Positions 15,742-24,614 of a DNA stretch of 64,000 nt are shown here, piece by piece (position 1 is the first letter of the stretch; each line of letters begins with the position of its first letter). The notes beneath the pieces are model-generated. The model was given only the letters and a program-made list of their open reading frames with translations. It was not told the DNA's origin and did no database searches. The stretch lies in assembly GCF_003952185.1 (NCBI RefSeq), contig NZ_RXFS01000010.1, positions 241,371-305,370 on the forward strand, written 5' to 3'. The stretch comes from Variovorax sp. 679 (GTDB taxonomy: Bacteria > Pseudomonadota > Gammaproteobacteria > Burkholderiales > Burkholderiaceae_C). The translations under genes were made by a program, and so were the position numbers.

Positions 15742-16316
15742 CCAGTCCCATCCAACAGATCGAACAAGCCATGCTGGCGCGTCTGCGCGCTGTCAGCCGG
15801 CCCTACACCGGCCTGACGATCGAGAGCTACGGCGCCCAGCTCGACGACGAGCTTTTCGGTTGGGTTCGCACGGTGCCGGCCGCCTGGGTGACCTTCGACA
15901 AGGTGACCGAGTCGACTCGCATCAGCCGCCGTTGCTTTCGTCTCACCGGCACCTTCGAGGTTCTGAGCGCGCAGCGCTCCCTCGGAGAGAACGATGGCCG
16001 CATGGGCGGCCCTGTGCTGGCGCGCGACGTGGGCGTGTACCAGCTGATCGAAGACAACAAGCTGGCCCTGGCCAACCAGAAGCTGGGGCTAGCGATCCAG
16101 CCGCTCACGCCTGGTGCGATCCGCTCGGTGATGAAGGGCATGGCGCAGCGCGACGCGATGGCGATCTATGCGCAGGCGTTCAGCACCACGTGGGTCGAAG
16201 AGATCCCCGACGACAACAGCGGCAGTGATGACCTGCTGCGAATCGGCCTGAACTACCTGATCAAGCCTGGTGACGAGGAAGTCGACACCAGTGACCTGCT
16301 CACCCTGAGACCCTGA
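15738..16316 (+). CDS. Tail completion protein, DUF1834 (Mu gp37-like)
   Basis: The 192-residue protein starts at GTG 15,738, overlapping the previous stop. It matches the gp37/DUF1834 family, with an early IEQAMLARL helix, IESYGAQLDDE, and a central RLTGTFEVLSAQR strand set. The family is placed at the tail terminator/neck position. Order gp36-gp37-gp38-sheath is the same as in Mu. Confidence 0.85.
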   Translation: MTSPIQQIEQAMLARLRAVSRPYTGLTIESYGAQLDDELFGWVRTVPAAWVTFDKVTESTRISRRCFRLTGTFEVLSAQRSLGENDGRMGGPVLARDVGVYQLIEDNKLALANQKLGLAIQPLTPGAIRSVMKGMAQRDAMAIYAQAFSTTWVEEIPDDNSGSDDLLRIGLNYLIKPGDEEVDTSDLLTLRP

Positions 16317-16329
16317 AGGAGTCCTTGAA

Positions 16330-16518
16330 ATGCTCGTGAAAGCCGCCCCTGGCGTGAAGGTGCCGCGCGAAGACGATCCGCGCAAGTACATCACCGACGA
16401 AATGTCGGTGGATCTGGAAATGACCACGTACTACATCCGCCGGCTGGCGGATGGTGACCTGGTCGAAGTGACCAAGCCCGCCAAGTCGGCTGCGCCGGCA
16501 GCCACCAACAAGGACTGA
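16330..16518 (+). CDS. DUF2635 protein (Mu gp38-like)
   Basis: This 62-residue protein begins MLVKAAPGVKVPREDDPRKY, the hallmark of DUF2635, and contains YYIRRLADGDL. It is conserved immediately upstream of the sheath gene in Mu-like phages; its function is unknown. An AAGGAG site precedes it. Its C-terminal tail is Lys- and Ala-rich. Confidence 0.85.
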   Translation: MLVKAAPGVKVPREDDPRKYITDEMSVDLEMTTYYIRRLADGDLVEVTKPAKSAAPAATNKD

Positions 16519-16523
16519 TCCAC

Positions 16524-17945
16524 ATGTCCAGCCCCAACATCTCCTTCGAAAAAATCCCTGCGAGCATCCGTAAGCCGGGCAAGTACTTCGAGTACAACAA
16601 CCGCCTGGCGGTGCGCACCCTGCCGAGCAACCTGCAGCGCGTGCTGATCGTGGCTCAGATCACGACCACCACGGTGGGCTTGGCCAGCTCCATCACGCAG
16701 GTTTTCGATGCCGAGACCGCTGCCGGCCTGTTCGGTCGTGGCAGTCAGGCACACCGCATGGTTAAGGGCGCGATCATCGCCAACCCCTACCTGCAGCTGT
16801 TCGTGCTGGCCGTGCCGGACAACGCCGCCGGCGTGGCCGGTGCTGCGACGATCACCTACACCGGGCCGGCCGCTGATGCGGGTTCGGTGTACGTCAACAT
16901 CGCTGCCACCGAACTGGTCGTGCCGGTGGCGACCGCAGATACAGCGACGATCATCGCGGCCGCAGTCGCTGCGGCCATCAACGCCAAGATCGACCTGCCC
17001 GTTACGGCGGCAGCCGTTGCCGGCGTGGTGACGCTGACGAACCGCAACAAGGGCTTGGTGGGCAACAACGTCAAGCTCGCCGCCACGGCCAGCGCCACCG
17101 GTGTGACGGCCGTTGCAACAGCCTTCACGGGCGGTCTGAACGACGCCGACATCACGGCACCGCTTGCAGCCGCGGCACAAGGTGGACACGAAGTCCTGGT
17201 GACTTCGTACCAGCTGCAGGCCTCGCTGCTGCCGCTGCGCACGCATCTGAACTTCGTCAGCGGCCCGATGGAGCAACGGCGCGCGATCGGCGTCTTCGCG
17301 CTCACCAGCACGCTGGCCACTGCCACCACTCTCGGCCCGCTGCTCAACTCGGAGCGCATGACGATGGCGTGCCTGCCAGGCACATACACGCCAGCCGAAG
17401 AGGTCGCGGCGGGCTACGCCGCAGTGATCGCGGGCGAAGAAGACCCGGCTCGACCGCTGAATACGCTCGCGCTGGTCAACGTGGCGCCGCCGCCGATCGC
17501 CAGTCGTCTGTTGCGTACCGAGGAGGAGTCGGCCCTGAACAACGGCGTGACGCCGCTGGAAGTCGGCCCTGGCGAGGTGGTGCAGATCGTGCGCGCCATC
17601 ACCACCTACACGCAGAACCCGGCCGGCGTGGCCGACATCAGCTGGCTGGACCTCACCACCATCCGCACGATGGACTACGTGGCCAAGGCCTGCCGCACGC
17701 GCATCGAGCTGCGCTTTCCGCGCGACAAGCTCAGCGAGCGCACGCCGGCCAAGGTGAAGAGCGAGCTGCTCGACGTGCTGCTCAAGTGCGAGGAGCTGGA
17801 GATCGTCGAGGCCGTGGAGGCGAACAAGGACGCGCTGCTGGTCGAGCGTGATTCGCAGGATCCGAATCGCCTGAACGCCAAGATCCCGACCGACGTGGTC
17901 AACGGGCTGCATGTGTTCGCAGGTCGCCTCGACCTCCTGCTGTGA
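16524..17945 (+). CDS. Contractile tail sheath protein (Mu gpL-like)
   Basis: The 473-residue protein matches the Mu L family: an N-terminal ISFEKIPASIRKPG segment, a variable Ala/Thr/Val-rich middle domain (about residues 110-220) and a conserved C-terminal domain with DYVAKACRTRIELRFPRDKL. The sheath contracts to drive the tube through the host envelope. Its presence fixes this as a myovirus. Middle-domain codons are repetitive (many GCC/ACG). Confidence 0.93.
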   Translation: MSSPNISFEKIPASIRKPGKYFEYNNRLAVRTLPSNLQRVLIVAQITTTTVGLASSITQVFDAETAAGLFGRGSQAHRMVKGAIIANPYLQLFVLAVPDNAAGVAGAATITYTGPAADAGSVYVNIAATELVVPVATADTATIIAAAVAAAINAKIDLPVTAAAVAGVVTLTNRNKGLVGNNVKLAATASATGVTAVATAFTGGLNDADITAPLAAAAQGGHEVLVTSYQLQASLLPLRTHLNFVSGPMEQRRAIGVFALTSTLATATTLGPLLNSERMTMACLPGTYTPAEEVAAGYAAVIAGEEDPARPLNTLALVNVAPPPIASRLLRTEEESALNNGVTPLEVGPGEVVQIVRAITTYTQNPAGVADISWLDLTTIRTMDYVAKACRTRIELRFPRDKLSERTPAKVKSELLDVLLKCEELEIVEAVEANKDALLVERDSQDPNRLNAKIPTDVVNGLHVFAGRLDLLL

Positions 17946-17953
17946 GGCCGAAC

Positions 17954-18178
17954 ATGGGTGCAACACCGCAAGTCGCTGGCTACCGCCAGCTCAGCGCCGA
18001 CGAGGTGGCGCTGATCGAGGAGATCAAGGTCAAGGCCGCCGAGGTCGGAGCGCTCGTGGAGCGCGTCCAGGCCGCAACCGGCCTAGTCGACGGCCGCGCA
18101 GCCGCGATAGCGAAGACCGAACTGCAGACCGGCTTCATGTGGCTGGTGCGCTCGGTCGCCAAGCCAACGAGCTTTTGA
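17954..18178 (+). CDS. Acb2/Tad1-hairpin protein, probable anti-CBASS cyclic-nucleotide sponge
   Basis: The 74-residue protein starts at ATG 17,954 with GAGG (17,944-17,947) upstream. It has the pattern of the Acb2/Tad1 hairpin family: an opening GYRQLSADEVALIEEIK, a first helix to about residue 41, a short linker with DGRA, and a second helix closing with TGFMWLVRSVAKP (59-71). Acb2 proteins form hexamers that sequester cyclic di- and trinucleotide signals, and so blind CBASS immunity; Tad1 binds Thoeris signals. It is wedged between sheath and tube genes and so would be made late. Family assignment is by recognised pattern; ligand choice cannot be read from sequence here. Confidence 0.72.
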   Translation: MGATPQVAGYRQLSADEVALIEEIKVKAAEVGALVERVQAATGLVDGRAAAIAKTELQTGFMWLVRSVAKPTSF

Positions 18179-18190
18179 ACAGGAGTCAGC

Positions 18191-18565
18191 ATGGCACTGA
18201 AGGAATACGTCGGCTCGATCAGCCTGGAAGTCGATGGCGTCGAAGTCGAAGTGGCGACCGTGTCGCCGAAGACCAATACCGGGCGCCGTCCGGTCAAGAC
18301 GATGAACCGTCTGCGCAATATTGCCGGGTTCAGTCGCGGGATCAAGACATACGATCTGCGCGTCACTGCAGTGATCCCGATCGAGGGAAGTCCGCTCGAC
18401 TGGGACAACATCGAGGGCGCCAAGCTCACGATCGATCCGGGCGATGGCGGCCAGCGCGTGAGCTACCTGGACTGCTTCAGCACCGACGTGGGCGAGGAGT
18501 ACCAGGCCGAAGGCGAGGCGCGCCGTGACATCTCCCTCGTGGCCGTGCGCAAGGTGACCGAATGA
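18191..18565 (+). CDS. Tail tube protein (Mu gpM-like)
   Basis: The 124-residue protein follows an AGGAG site. It has the tube-protein pattern of Mu M: a short beta-rich fold with ISLEVDGVEVEVATV, a VKTMNRLRNIAGFSRG loop and a C-terminal strand RRDISLVAVRKV. Hexameric rings would stack inside the sheath. The next gene start overlaps its stop (ATGA). Confidence 0.88.
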   Translation: MALKEYVGSISLEVDGVEVEVATVSPKTNTGRRPVKTMNRLRNIAGFSRGIKTYDLRVTAVIPIEGSPLDWDNIEGAKLTIDPGDGGQRVSYLDCFSTDVGEEYQAEGEARRDISLVAVRKVTE

Positions 18566-18921
18566 GCGTCAAGGGCATCACGATCACCGGGACGCTGAAG
18601 CAAGGCGTCGAGGTCGCTGGTGTTCTGCACCGCGATTTCGAGATGCGCCTGCCAACGCTGGGCGACAACATCGACGCGGTCGACCAGGTGGGCGGGCACA
18701 ACGGCGTCGCCGTCAATGCGGCGCTGATGGCCCGCCAGCTGGTCCGCCTCGGCACGCTGGAGCCCAAGCAGATCACCTACGACCTGCTGTGCTCGATGCA
18801 CCCGTCGGACTACAACCAGCTCGACGCTGCCTCGGGGGAACTCGAAAAAAAGCGGCAGGCCGCGATCGCGGCCGCGCCGAACTCCTCCGCATCCGCCACG
18901 GACTCGTCAAAGCCGGTCTGA
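18562..18921 (+). CDS. Tail assembly chaperone, short (zero-frame) product (Mu gp41-like)
   Basis: The 119-residue protein begins with a GTLKQGVEVAGVLHRDFEMRL-like beta segment and helices with PKQITYDLLCSMHPSDYNQLD. It is in the position of Mu gp41 or P2 E between tube and tape measure. Such chaperones coat the tape measure during tail assembly. At codons for Glu-Lys-Lys a slippery heptamer gives a -1 extended product. The start overlaps the tube stop. Confidence 0.85.
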   Translation: MSVKGITITGTLKQGVEVAGVLHRDFEMRLPTLGDNIDAVDQVGGHNGVAVNAALMARQLVRLGTLEPKQITYDLLCSMHPSDYNQLDAASGELEKKRQAAIAAAPNSSASATDSSKPV

Positions 18922-19079
18922 GCTGGACGGAGTCGGCCGACGTCACGATGGCCGACGCAGTGGTGATCCTTAACGCGGCGGCCGGCCGCAAGGGCCACGA
19001 ATACCCCACGGTCTACGTGAGCCGCCGCGAGAAGCGCAAGCCACCCCGAACTCCACGCCGCAAGCCTCCGCCGACATGA
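18562..19079 (+). CDS. Tail assembly chaperone, -1 frameshift extended product
   Basis: Slippage by -1 at A AAA AAG (18,846-18,852) moves ribosomes into the overlapping frame, which stays open to TGA at 19,077. The added segment includes ELLRIRHGLVKAGLSW and TMADAVVILNAAAGRKG, and ends in a very basic Arg/Lys/Pro tail. This second domain has no sensible start of its own. Together the pair mirrors lambda G/GT and P2 E/E'. The extended form should bridge the short form and the tape measure protein. The stop overlaps the tape-measure ATG. Confidence 0.82.
18846..18873 (+). promoter_or_regulatory. Programmed -1 frameshift signal (slippery site plus stem-loop)
   Basis: The heptamer AAAAAAG (18,846-18,852) is phased as A AAA AAG in the upstream frame, the strongest bacterial -1 slippery sequence. 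A GC stem GGCCGC-GATC-GCGGCC (18,858-18,873) starts five bases downstream, the usual spacing for a stimulatory hairpin. Confidence 0.85.
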
Positions 19080-21088
19080 CAGATCTTCGCATCGCCCTCA
19101 CCACCAGCTTGAACGACAAGTTGGTGGCGCCCTTGCGGCGCGCGATGGGTGAAGTGGAGTCGAACCTCAAGCAGATCGAGAAGGAGCTGCAGAAGGGCAA
19201 CGCCTCCAGCACGCAGCTCGGAACCACGCTGGCCAGCATGAAGGGGCCGCAGCAGGCCACCAGGCAAGCAGCGGACCTTGCCCGTGAGACGCAACGCGCG
19301 ATCAGTCTCGCCGAGCGGCTGCGTAGCGCCTGGAGCGCTACCGGCAACATCGTCAAGGGCGTGGCGGCTGGCGCGGCCGCATTCCAGGCGGCGAAGATGG
19401 TGGTGGCGCAGCCCCTGCAGCAGGCCCGCACCTACGACCGGCAACTGGCCGATGCGGCCAATACTGCTTTCGCCGATCGAAATCTGCCCGGCCGCATCAA
19501 GGGCATGCGCGAGCTGGATGACATCGTGGTCGCTTCTATGCGCGCTGGCGGCGGCAAGCGTGAGGACATCCTTGGTGGCCTGAACGACATGCTGGCCAGC
19601 GGTTCGGTGACACCCGATCAGGCGAAGAGTCTGCTGCCCACCGTGTCCAGATACGCCGCCGCCGGCAATGCCAGCGTGGGCGATCTGTCGACCATCGTCG
19701 TCAGAGCATTGCAGAACGGCTTCAAGGAGGCTGACATTCCGAAGATGCTCGACATGGCGCTGGCAGCCGGCCAGGCTGGTGGTTTCGAGCTGAAGGACAT
19801 GGCCAAATGGCTGCCGAAGCTCCTTGCCTCGGCGCAGATGTCCGGTCTCAATGGCATGGAGGGATATGCCCGGATCCTTGCGTCGGCTCAAGGTTCGGTG
19901 ATCACTGCTGGCAGCAAGGACGAGGCAGGGAACAACCTGCTGAACCTGCTGCTCAAGATCAATTCCTCCGACACGGCACAAGACGCGAAGAAGCTGGGCA
20001 TCGACCTTTCCGGCTCGCTCGCTGCGGCGCGTGCCAAGGGCGTGAACTCGCTTGACGCGTTCGTTAACCTGGTCGACCAGATCGCAGGCAAGGACCCGCG
20101 CCTGGTAGCGTTGCGCAAGAAGGCCTCTGAGGCAGGAAGCGACGAAGAGCGGAAGGCATCTTTGGATTCGCAGGTTGACATCCTGCAGGGCAGCGCGATC
20201 GGGAAGATCATCCAGGACCGGCAGGCCCTGATGCCTTTGATCGCGGAGCTCAACAAGAAGGACTACATCAAGGGCGTCAACAAGACGGTGCTTGGTGCCA
20301 ACGGTCAATACGGGGAAAGCAACTTCGCGCTGATTTCTCAGACCGCTGACTTCAAGGTGCAGCAGAGCGAGAACGAGAAGCTCATAGCCCAGACGAATGG
20401 CCTTGGCGGGGCCAATGAAGCGATCGGCAAACTCGCCGAGCACACGACTCAGCTCTACCAGAAGTACCCAGAGCTCGGCACCGCGATGGAGACGCTCAAG
20501 CTGGGCATCACCGCCCTGACAGCAGCGGCAGCTGTCGCGAGTGGCGCATTGATGCTGTTGGGCGGTGGCGCCATCAAGAATCTGTTGGGTGGATCTGCAG
20601 CCGCTGGTGCCGGCGGTGCTGCAGCAGCTGCAGCGCGCAGCGGCATCATGAACGGTCCCGCTGCAGGCGCAGTCAGCACGGCCGGTGGCGTGGCGCTGGG
20701 TACAGCAGGCGTCGTCGTTGGCGGTACGGCCGCCGGCCTCGTGGCCGTGGGCGCACCGATCCTCGCCACCGGATATGCGCTCAGCGAGCGCGCCAACAGC
20801 AAGGAGGGCCTCACCGATCGCATCGCCTCGCGCAACGCGCGCATCAGCGAGCTGGGCCAGCTCGCCGACGCATCGCGCGAGGGAGGTGCCTCCCCGGCCT
20901 ATATCGCCAAGCTTGAGCAGGAAAAGGCCCAGCTCGAGCAGGACCGCAACACGCTCACCCAGAAGCTCGACCAGTTGATCGCCGAGACGAAGGCGGCAGG
21001 CAATCGCCCGATTCAGGTGTCGCTCGACGGCCGCGAGATCGCCGCGTCGACCAACCAGCAAAACAGTCTCGACGCGCGCAGGAACTGA
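19076..21088 (+). CDS. Tail tape measure protein (Mu gp42-like)
   Basis: The 670-residue protein begins with a long coiled coil (about residues 10-100) and contains a hydrophobic glycine/alanine-rich membrane-like stretch (about 480-570). A C-terminal coiled coil (YIAKLEQEKAQLEQDRNTL) is followed by an IQVSLDGREIAAS end. This organisation is typical of tape measure proteins, whose length sets tail length and which may form the DNA channel in the host membrane. ATG 19,076 overlaps the chaperone stop. Confidence 0.9.
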   Translation: MTDLRIALTTSLNDKLVAPLRRAMGEVESNLKQIEKELQKGNASSTQLGTTLASMKGPQQATRQAADLARETQRAISLAERLRSAWSATGNIVKGVAAGAAAFQAAKMVVAQPLQQARTYDRQLADAANTAFADRNLPGRIKGMRELDDIVVASMRAGGGKREDILGGLNDMLASGSVTPDQAKSLLPTVSRYAAAGNASVGDLSTIVVRALQNGFKEADIPKMLDMALAAGQAGGFELKDMAKWLPKLLASAQMSGLNGMEGYARILASAQGSVITAGSKDEAGNNLLNLLLKINSSDTAQDAKKLGIDLSGSLAAARAKGVNSLDAFVNLVDQIAGKDPRLVALRKKASEAGSDEERKASLDSQVDILQGSAIGKIIQDRQALMPLIAELNKKDYIKGVNKTVLGANGQYGESNFALISQTADFKVQQSENEKLIAQTNGLGGANEAIGKLAEHTTQLYQKYPELGTAMETLKLGITALTAAAAVASGALMLLGGGAIKNLLGGSAAAGAGGAAAAAARSGIMNGPAAGAVSTAGGVALGTAGVVVGGTAAGLVAVGAPILATGYALSERANSKEGLTDRIASRNARISELGQLADASREGGASPAYIAKLEQEKAQLEQDRNTLTQKLDQLIAETKAAGNRPIQVSLDGREIAASTNQQNSLDARRN

Positions 21089-21091
21089 CCG

Positions 21092-22351
21092 ATGGCCTGG
21101 CAAGACACCCTTCTCGACGCGAGCTTCCGCGGAATCCCGATCCAGATCGAGCGCGTCGGCCGCGCTGGCGATCGCGCAGTGGCCGAGCACCAGTACCCCT
21201 ATACCGCAGGGGCCGAGCTTGAAGACATGGGCCTCGGCCCGCGCCGGGTGCGCGTGCGCGCAGTGTTCTTCGGCGACGACTACGAGAGCGAGCTGCAGCA
21301 GTTCGTCGACGCGCTGGAGCTGCCCGGTACCGGCGACCTGGTGCACCCGATTCACGGCCTGATGACCGTGATGGCGACGTCCTGGGAAGACGAGCACGAT
21401 GCCGACTTTGTCGACGGCGCCGTGGTCCACGTCATCTTCACGGAAGACAGCGTCCGCGAGCTGGTGTTCTCCGAGAGCAGCACGTCGACCATGACGGACG
21501 CGATCGCCTCGGGCGCGCAGTCGTGCAGGGCAAGCGCAGATGATGCTCTTGAGCGCTTCGTGGGAAGTACTTCCTTCGACCTGCCGCGCATCTCAGTGCT
21601 CACGGACGCATTCAGCCAGGCACAGAGCTACGTGGGTCGGATCCTGTCCATCACGGGCTCCTCGGGACTTCTGCTCAGCGCACTGGATCCGCTGCTGTAT
21701 CCGAGGGCCTACGCGGCCGACCTCGTGGCCACGGTCGACCGGGCGTTTCAGGGACTGTCCTTCGGCGGCCGCAGCGCGGTCTACGAGGGCCCAGCGGTCG
21801 CGCTCACGGCGGTATCGGCCATCGCGGATTTCAACGTCGTGCGCACGCAGCTAGCGCCCGCCACTTTGGTGCTGCTCCCCAATGTCCCTGTGCCAAGTGC
21901 CGCCATGCTGACCGACGTGGCGATCGTCCAGGCGCATGCGCGAGTCCACTGCGCGGCGGCGATCGCCGAGGCTGCCGCGATCGTGCTCGCCGGCGAGGCC
22001 GACGTGCCCATGCTTCAGCGCAAGGACATCGAGCAACTGACGGCACAGACACGCACTACCTGCCAGATTGCGATCGACGCGGCACGCTCTGCATTGAGTC
22101 CGGAGGCCAGCGGCCAGGCCAGCACCGCGCTGGCCACGCTAGCCTGGCAGGTGCAGGAGGCCGCGCGGGCCGTGATCAACCTGCGCCCACCGCTGGTGCA
22201 GCGCGAAAGTCCTGTGTCGGGCCCGGTGCGCTTGGTCGCCCATGCCATGTACGGCACGCCGGACCGGGCATCCGAACTGGTGGCACTCAACCAGCTGGGC
22301 CGCCAGGTGCTGATCGAACGGGGGGACGTGCTCTATGCATACGCCCGTTGA
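21092..22351 (+). CDS. DNA circularisation/tail protein (Mu gpN-like, PF07157-type)
   Basis: The 419-residue protein opens with WQDTLLDASFRGIPIQIE and contains HQYPYTAGAELEDMG and LPGTGDLVHPIHG. This is the conserved N-terminal module of Mu N and its relatives. Despite the family name, in Mu it is a tail/baseplate component. The C-terminal 300 residues are alanine-rich helices. Its stop lies inside the next gene. Confidence 0.88.
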   Translation: MAWQDTLLDASFRGIPIQIERVGRAGDRAVAEHQYPYTAGAELEDMGLGPRRVRVRAVFFGDDYESELQQFVDALELPGTGDLVHPIHGLMTVMATSWEDEHDADFVDGAVVHVIFTEDSVRELVFSESSTSTMTDAIASGAQSCRASADDALERFVGSTSFDLPRISVLTDAFSQAQSYVGRILSITGSSGLLLSALDPLLYPRAYAADLVATVDRAFQGLSFGGRSAVYEGPAVALTAVSAIADFNVVRTQLAPATLVLLPNVPVPSAAMLTDVAIVQAHARVHCAAAIAEAAAIVLAGEADVPMLQRKDIEQLTAQTRTTCQIAIDAARSALSPEASGQASTALATLAWQVQEAARAVINLRPPLVQRESPVSGPVRLVAHAMYGTPDRASELVALNQLGRQVLIERGDVLYAYAR

Positions 22352-23462
22352 AGTCGAGGTACTGATCGGTGGAAAGGCCCAGCGTGGCTGGACTCACTAC
22401 GACATCGACAGCGACCTCTTCATCCCCGCCGACGCCTATCGCATGAGCCTTTCGAAGACGCGGATGGTGTTGCCGCCCGAGGTCAAGGAAGGTGCGGCGG
22501 TCGAGGTGCGCCTGGTGCGCGAAGGCACGTCGACCACGGTTCTCAGCGGCAGCCTCGACGATCGCGAGCTGGACGTGCACAAGAATGGCCAGGATCTGCA
22601 GCTGAGCGGCCGCGACGGCGCCGGCGTGCTGCTGGATTGCTCGACGCCGATCCTCTCCATGCGTCAGCTCAGCCTGGGAGACGTCGTGACCAAGATCGTG
22701 CGGCCGCTGGGTGTGACGCGGATCCGCATCGACGCCGAGAACAAGATCCTGCGGGAGAAGGTCAACCTGGAGCCGGGCGATACGGCGTGGGATTCGCTGC
22801 GGCGTGCGGCCGAAGCGAATGGCCTGTGGCCGTGGTTCGACCCGGACGGCACACTCGTGGTCGGCCGCCCGCGCTATGACTTGCCGCCGGTGGCCACGCT
22901 GGTGCTCAACAGCGACGGCAAGGGCAACAACGTGGAGCGTCTCTCGGAGCGTCGCTCGATCTCCGAGCGATACAGCGAGGTCACCGTACTGGGCCAGGCG
23001 CATGCCGGCGGCACTGGCGGTGGTGAGCGCTCTGGGCGCAACAACGTGCGCGCGAAGGTACGCGACGACGGGATGACCGTGTACCGGCCGAAGGTGGTGG
23101 TCGACCACGAAGCCATCAACGAAGAAGTGGCGCGCGCCCGTGGGCGCAAGATCATCAGCGATGCTCGCCTGCGTGGTTACACGCTCACCGCCACGGTGTT
23201 GGGCCACTACACCGAGGACGGCGTGGCCTGGATGCCTGGCCAGCGGATCTCGGTGAAGAGCGAGCCGCATGGCATCGACGGCATCTACTTCCTGACGGGG
23301 CGCCGCTTCACGTCGAACAAGCGCGTCGGCACCACGACCACCCTGACAATGAAGGAAGACGGGGTATGGCTGCTCGACGCTCACCCGAGCAACCGCAAGC
23401 ACCGGCGTGGCAAGAACTCGCTGCCTGGTCGGGTGGTCGACCTCACGGGAGGTTCGTCTTGA
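22335..23462 (+). CDS. Baseplate hub protein (Mu gpP / late control D-like)
   Basis: The 375-residue protein has the gpP/gp27-type hub fold signature: an early EVEVLIGGKAQRGWTHYDID, a central DVVTKIVRPLGVTRIRID and a C-terminal GYTLTATVLGHYTEDGVAWMPG. A trimer would form the central hub holding the spike. The start overlaps the gpN end by 17 bases. Confidence 0.88.
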   Translation: MHTPVEVEVLIGGKAQRGWTHYDIDSDLFIPADAYRMSLSKTRMVLPPEVKEGAAVEVRLVREGTSTTVLSGSLDDRELDVHKNGQDLQLSGRDGAGVLLDCSTPILSMRQLSLGDVVTKIVRPLGVTRIRIDAENKILREKVNLEPGDTAWDSLRRAAEANGLWPWFDPDGTLVVGRPRYDLPPVATLVLNSDGKGNNVERLSERRSISERYSEVTVLGQAHAGGTGGGERSGRNNVRAKVRDDGMTVYRPKVVVDHEAINEEVARARGRKIISDARLRGYTLTATVLGHYTEDGVAWMPGQRISVKSEPHGIDGIYFLTGRRFTSNKRVGTTTTLTMKEDGVWLLDAHPSNRKHRRGKNSLPGRVVDLTGGSS

Positions 23463-24190
23463 GCCCGATCGACGTCATGCGCCGGGAGATGAGCCGCATG
23501 CAGGCTGGCGTGCGCCAGGGCCTGCGCGCCGTACTCTCCAGGCTGACCATCTCCACGAAGGTGCAGCGGGTTTCCGGCGAGGGCTTGGCCGGCGAAGACC
23601 TGGAAGAGATGGAGCTGATGCAGCACTTCGGCTTCACCTCCGCGCCGCCGAGCGGGACCGAGTACATCGTGCTGCCGCTCGGCGGCCGCACCAGCGCATC
23701 GGTGGTGGTGGCCACCGAGCATGGCGACTACCGTTTCGTCGTCGATAACCAGGGCGAGAGCTGCGCCTACAACCAGTGGGGCGACTTCGCGCACTTCAAG
23801 AAAGACCGCTCGATCCACGTCAAGGCGCAGGAGAAGGTCTTCGTGGAGACCAAGGTGTTCCGCGTCGAGGCCTCGGAGCGCATCGAGCTGGTGACCCCGG
23901 ATCTTCTCGTGCAGACGTCGACCAAGTCTCGCTTCGAGACGCCTCGCCTCGAGACCACGCAGCTGCTGCAGGCTATGCAGCTGACCGTGGGCGGGGTCAC
24001 CGGCGGCATTGGCGCGGCCGTGGCCACGATGGGCGGCGGCACCGTCAACTTCAACAACGTTGCCTTCAACTACCAGAGTTGCAACCTGACCTATGACGCG
24101 GCCAGCTCCATCAGGCAGGACGGCAAGAACCTCGGCAGCACACACAACCACAACGAAACCGGCGCCGTCACTCTCGGCCCCAATCCCTGA
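23459..24190 (+). CDS. Baseplate assembly/spike protein (Mu gp45, gpV-like)
   Basis: The frame most likely starts at TTG 23,459, overlapping the hub stop, with GGGAGG seven bases upstream; this gives 243 residues. It has an N-terminal OB-like domain (GFTSAPPSGTEYIVLPLGG) and a middle repeat-rich beta helix (KAQEKVFVETKVFRVEASERIELV). It ends in HNHNETGAVTLGP, a His-Asn-His tip likely to bind a metal, as in Mu gp45. The trimeric spike pierces the outer membrane. Confidence 0.9.
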   Translation: MSPIDVMRREMSRMQAGVRQGLRAVLSRLTISTKVQRVSGEGLAGEDLEEMELMQHFGFTSAPPSGTEYIVLPLGGRTSASVVVATEHGDYRFVVDNQGESCAYNQWGDFAHFKKDRSIHVKAQEKVFVETKVFRVEASERIELVTPDLLVQTSTKSRFETPRLETTQLLQAMQLTVGGVTGGIGAAVATMGGGTVNFNNVAFNYQSCNLTYDAASSIRQDGKNLGSTHNHNETGAVTLGPNP

Positions 24191-24582
24191 TGGATGCATG
24201 GATCAATCCCCTCACGCGCGACTACGAGCCCACCACCGCGCCCGTGGGCGACCTGGTGCGCGATCCTGCCAACGGCCTGGTCAATGCGGCCTATCTGCGG
24301 CTGGAGACACCGCTGGGCCAGTGGTTCGGCGATATCACGCTGGGCTCACGGCTGCATGAACTGCAGCGCGAGAAGGACACGGCCCGCGTCGAACGCCTGG
24401 CACTGCAGTACTCGCACGCGGCCTTGAAGCCGCTGCTCGATGACGGGCGGGCCAAGACCATCGACATCAGCACTGTGCGTGAGAAGGATGCCACCGCAGG
24501 CGGGCGTCTGCTGCTTGCCATCGAGATCGTCGACGCGGTCGGCACCCGGCACACCTTCCAGTTCCCGGTGCGCGTCGCCTGA
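24190..24582 (+). CDS. Baseplate wedge protein (Mu gp46, gpW-like)
   Basis: The 130-residue protein starts at ATG 24,190, overlapping the spike stop. It matches the gp46/gpW family, with LVNAAYLRLETPLGQWF, a helical middle and a C-terminal TFQFPVRV strand. It forms part of the baseplate wedge. Order gp45-gp46-gp47-gp48 is intact. Confidence 0.88.
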   Translation: MDAWINPLTRDYEPTTAPVGDLVRDPANGLVNAAYLRLETPLGQWFGDITLGSRLHELQREKDTARVERLALQYSHAALKPLLDDGRAKTIDISTVREKDATAGGRLLLAIEIVDAVGTRHTFQFPVRVA

Positions 24583-24614
24583 CCCCTTCACGCCCCTTTG
24601 AAGAGGCTTTCAAC

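Noticed and set aside
18789..19079. Separate gene downstream of the tail chaperone
   Set aside because: It has no ribosome site, and the slippery heptamer plus stem explain it as the -1 extension of the upstream gene.
19013..21430. Minus-strand open frame of 805 codons
   Set aside because: Antisense to the tape measure gene; no ribosome site and no family.
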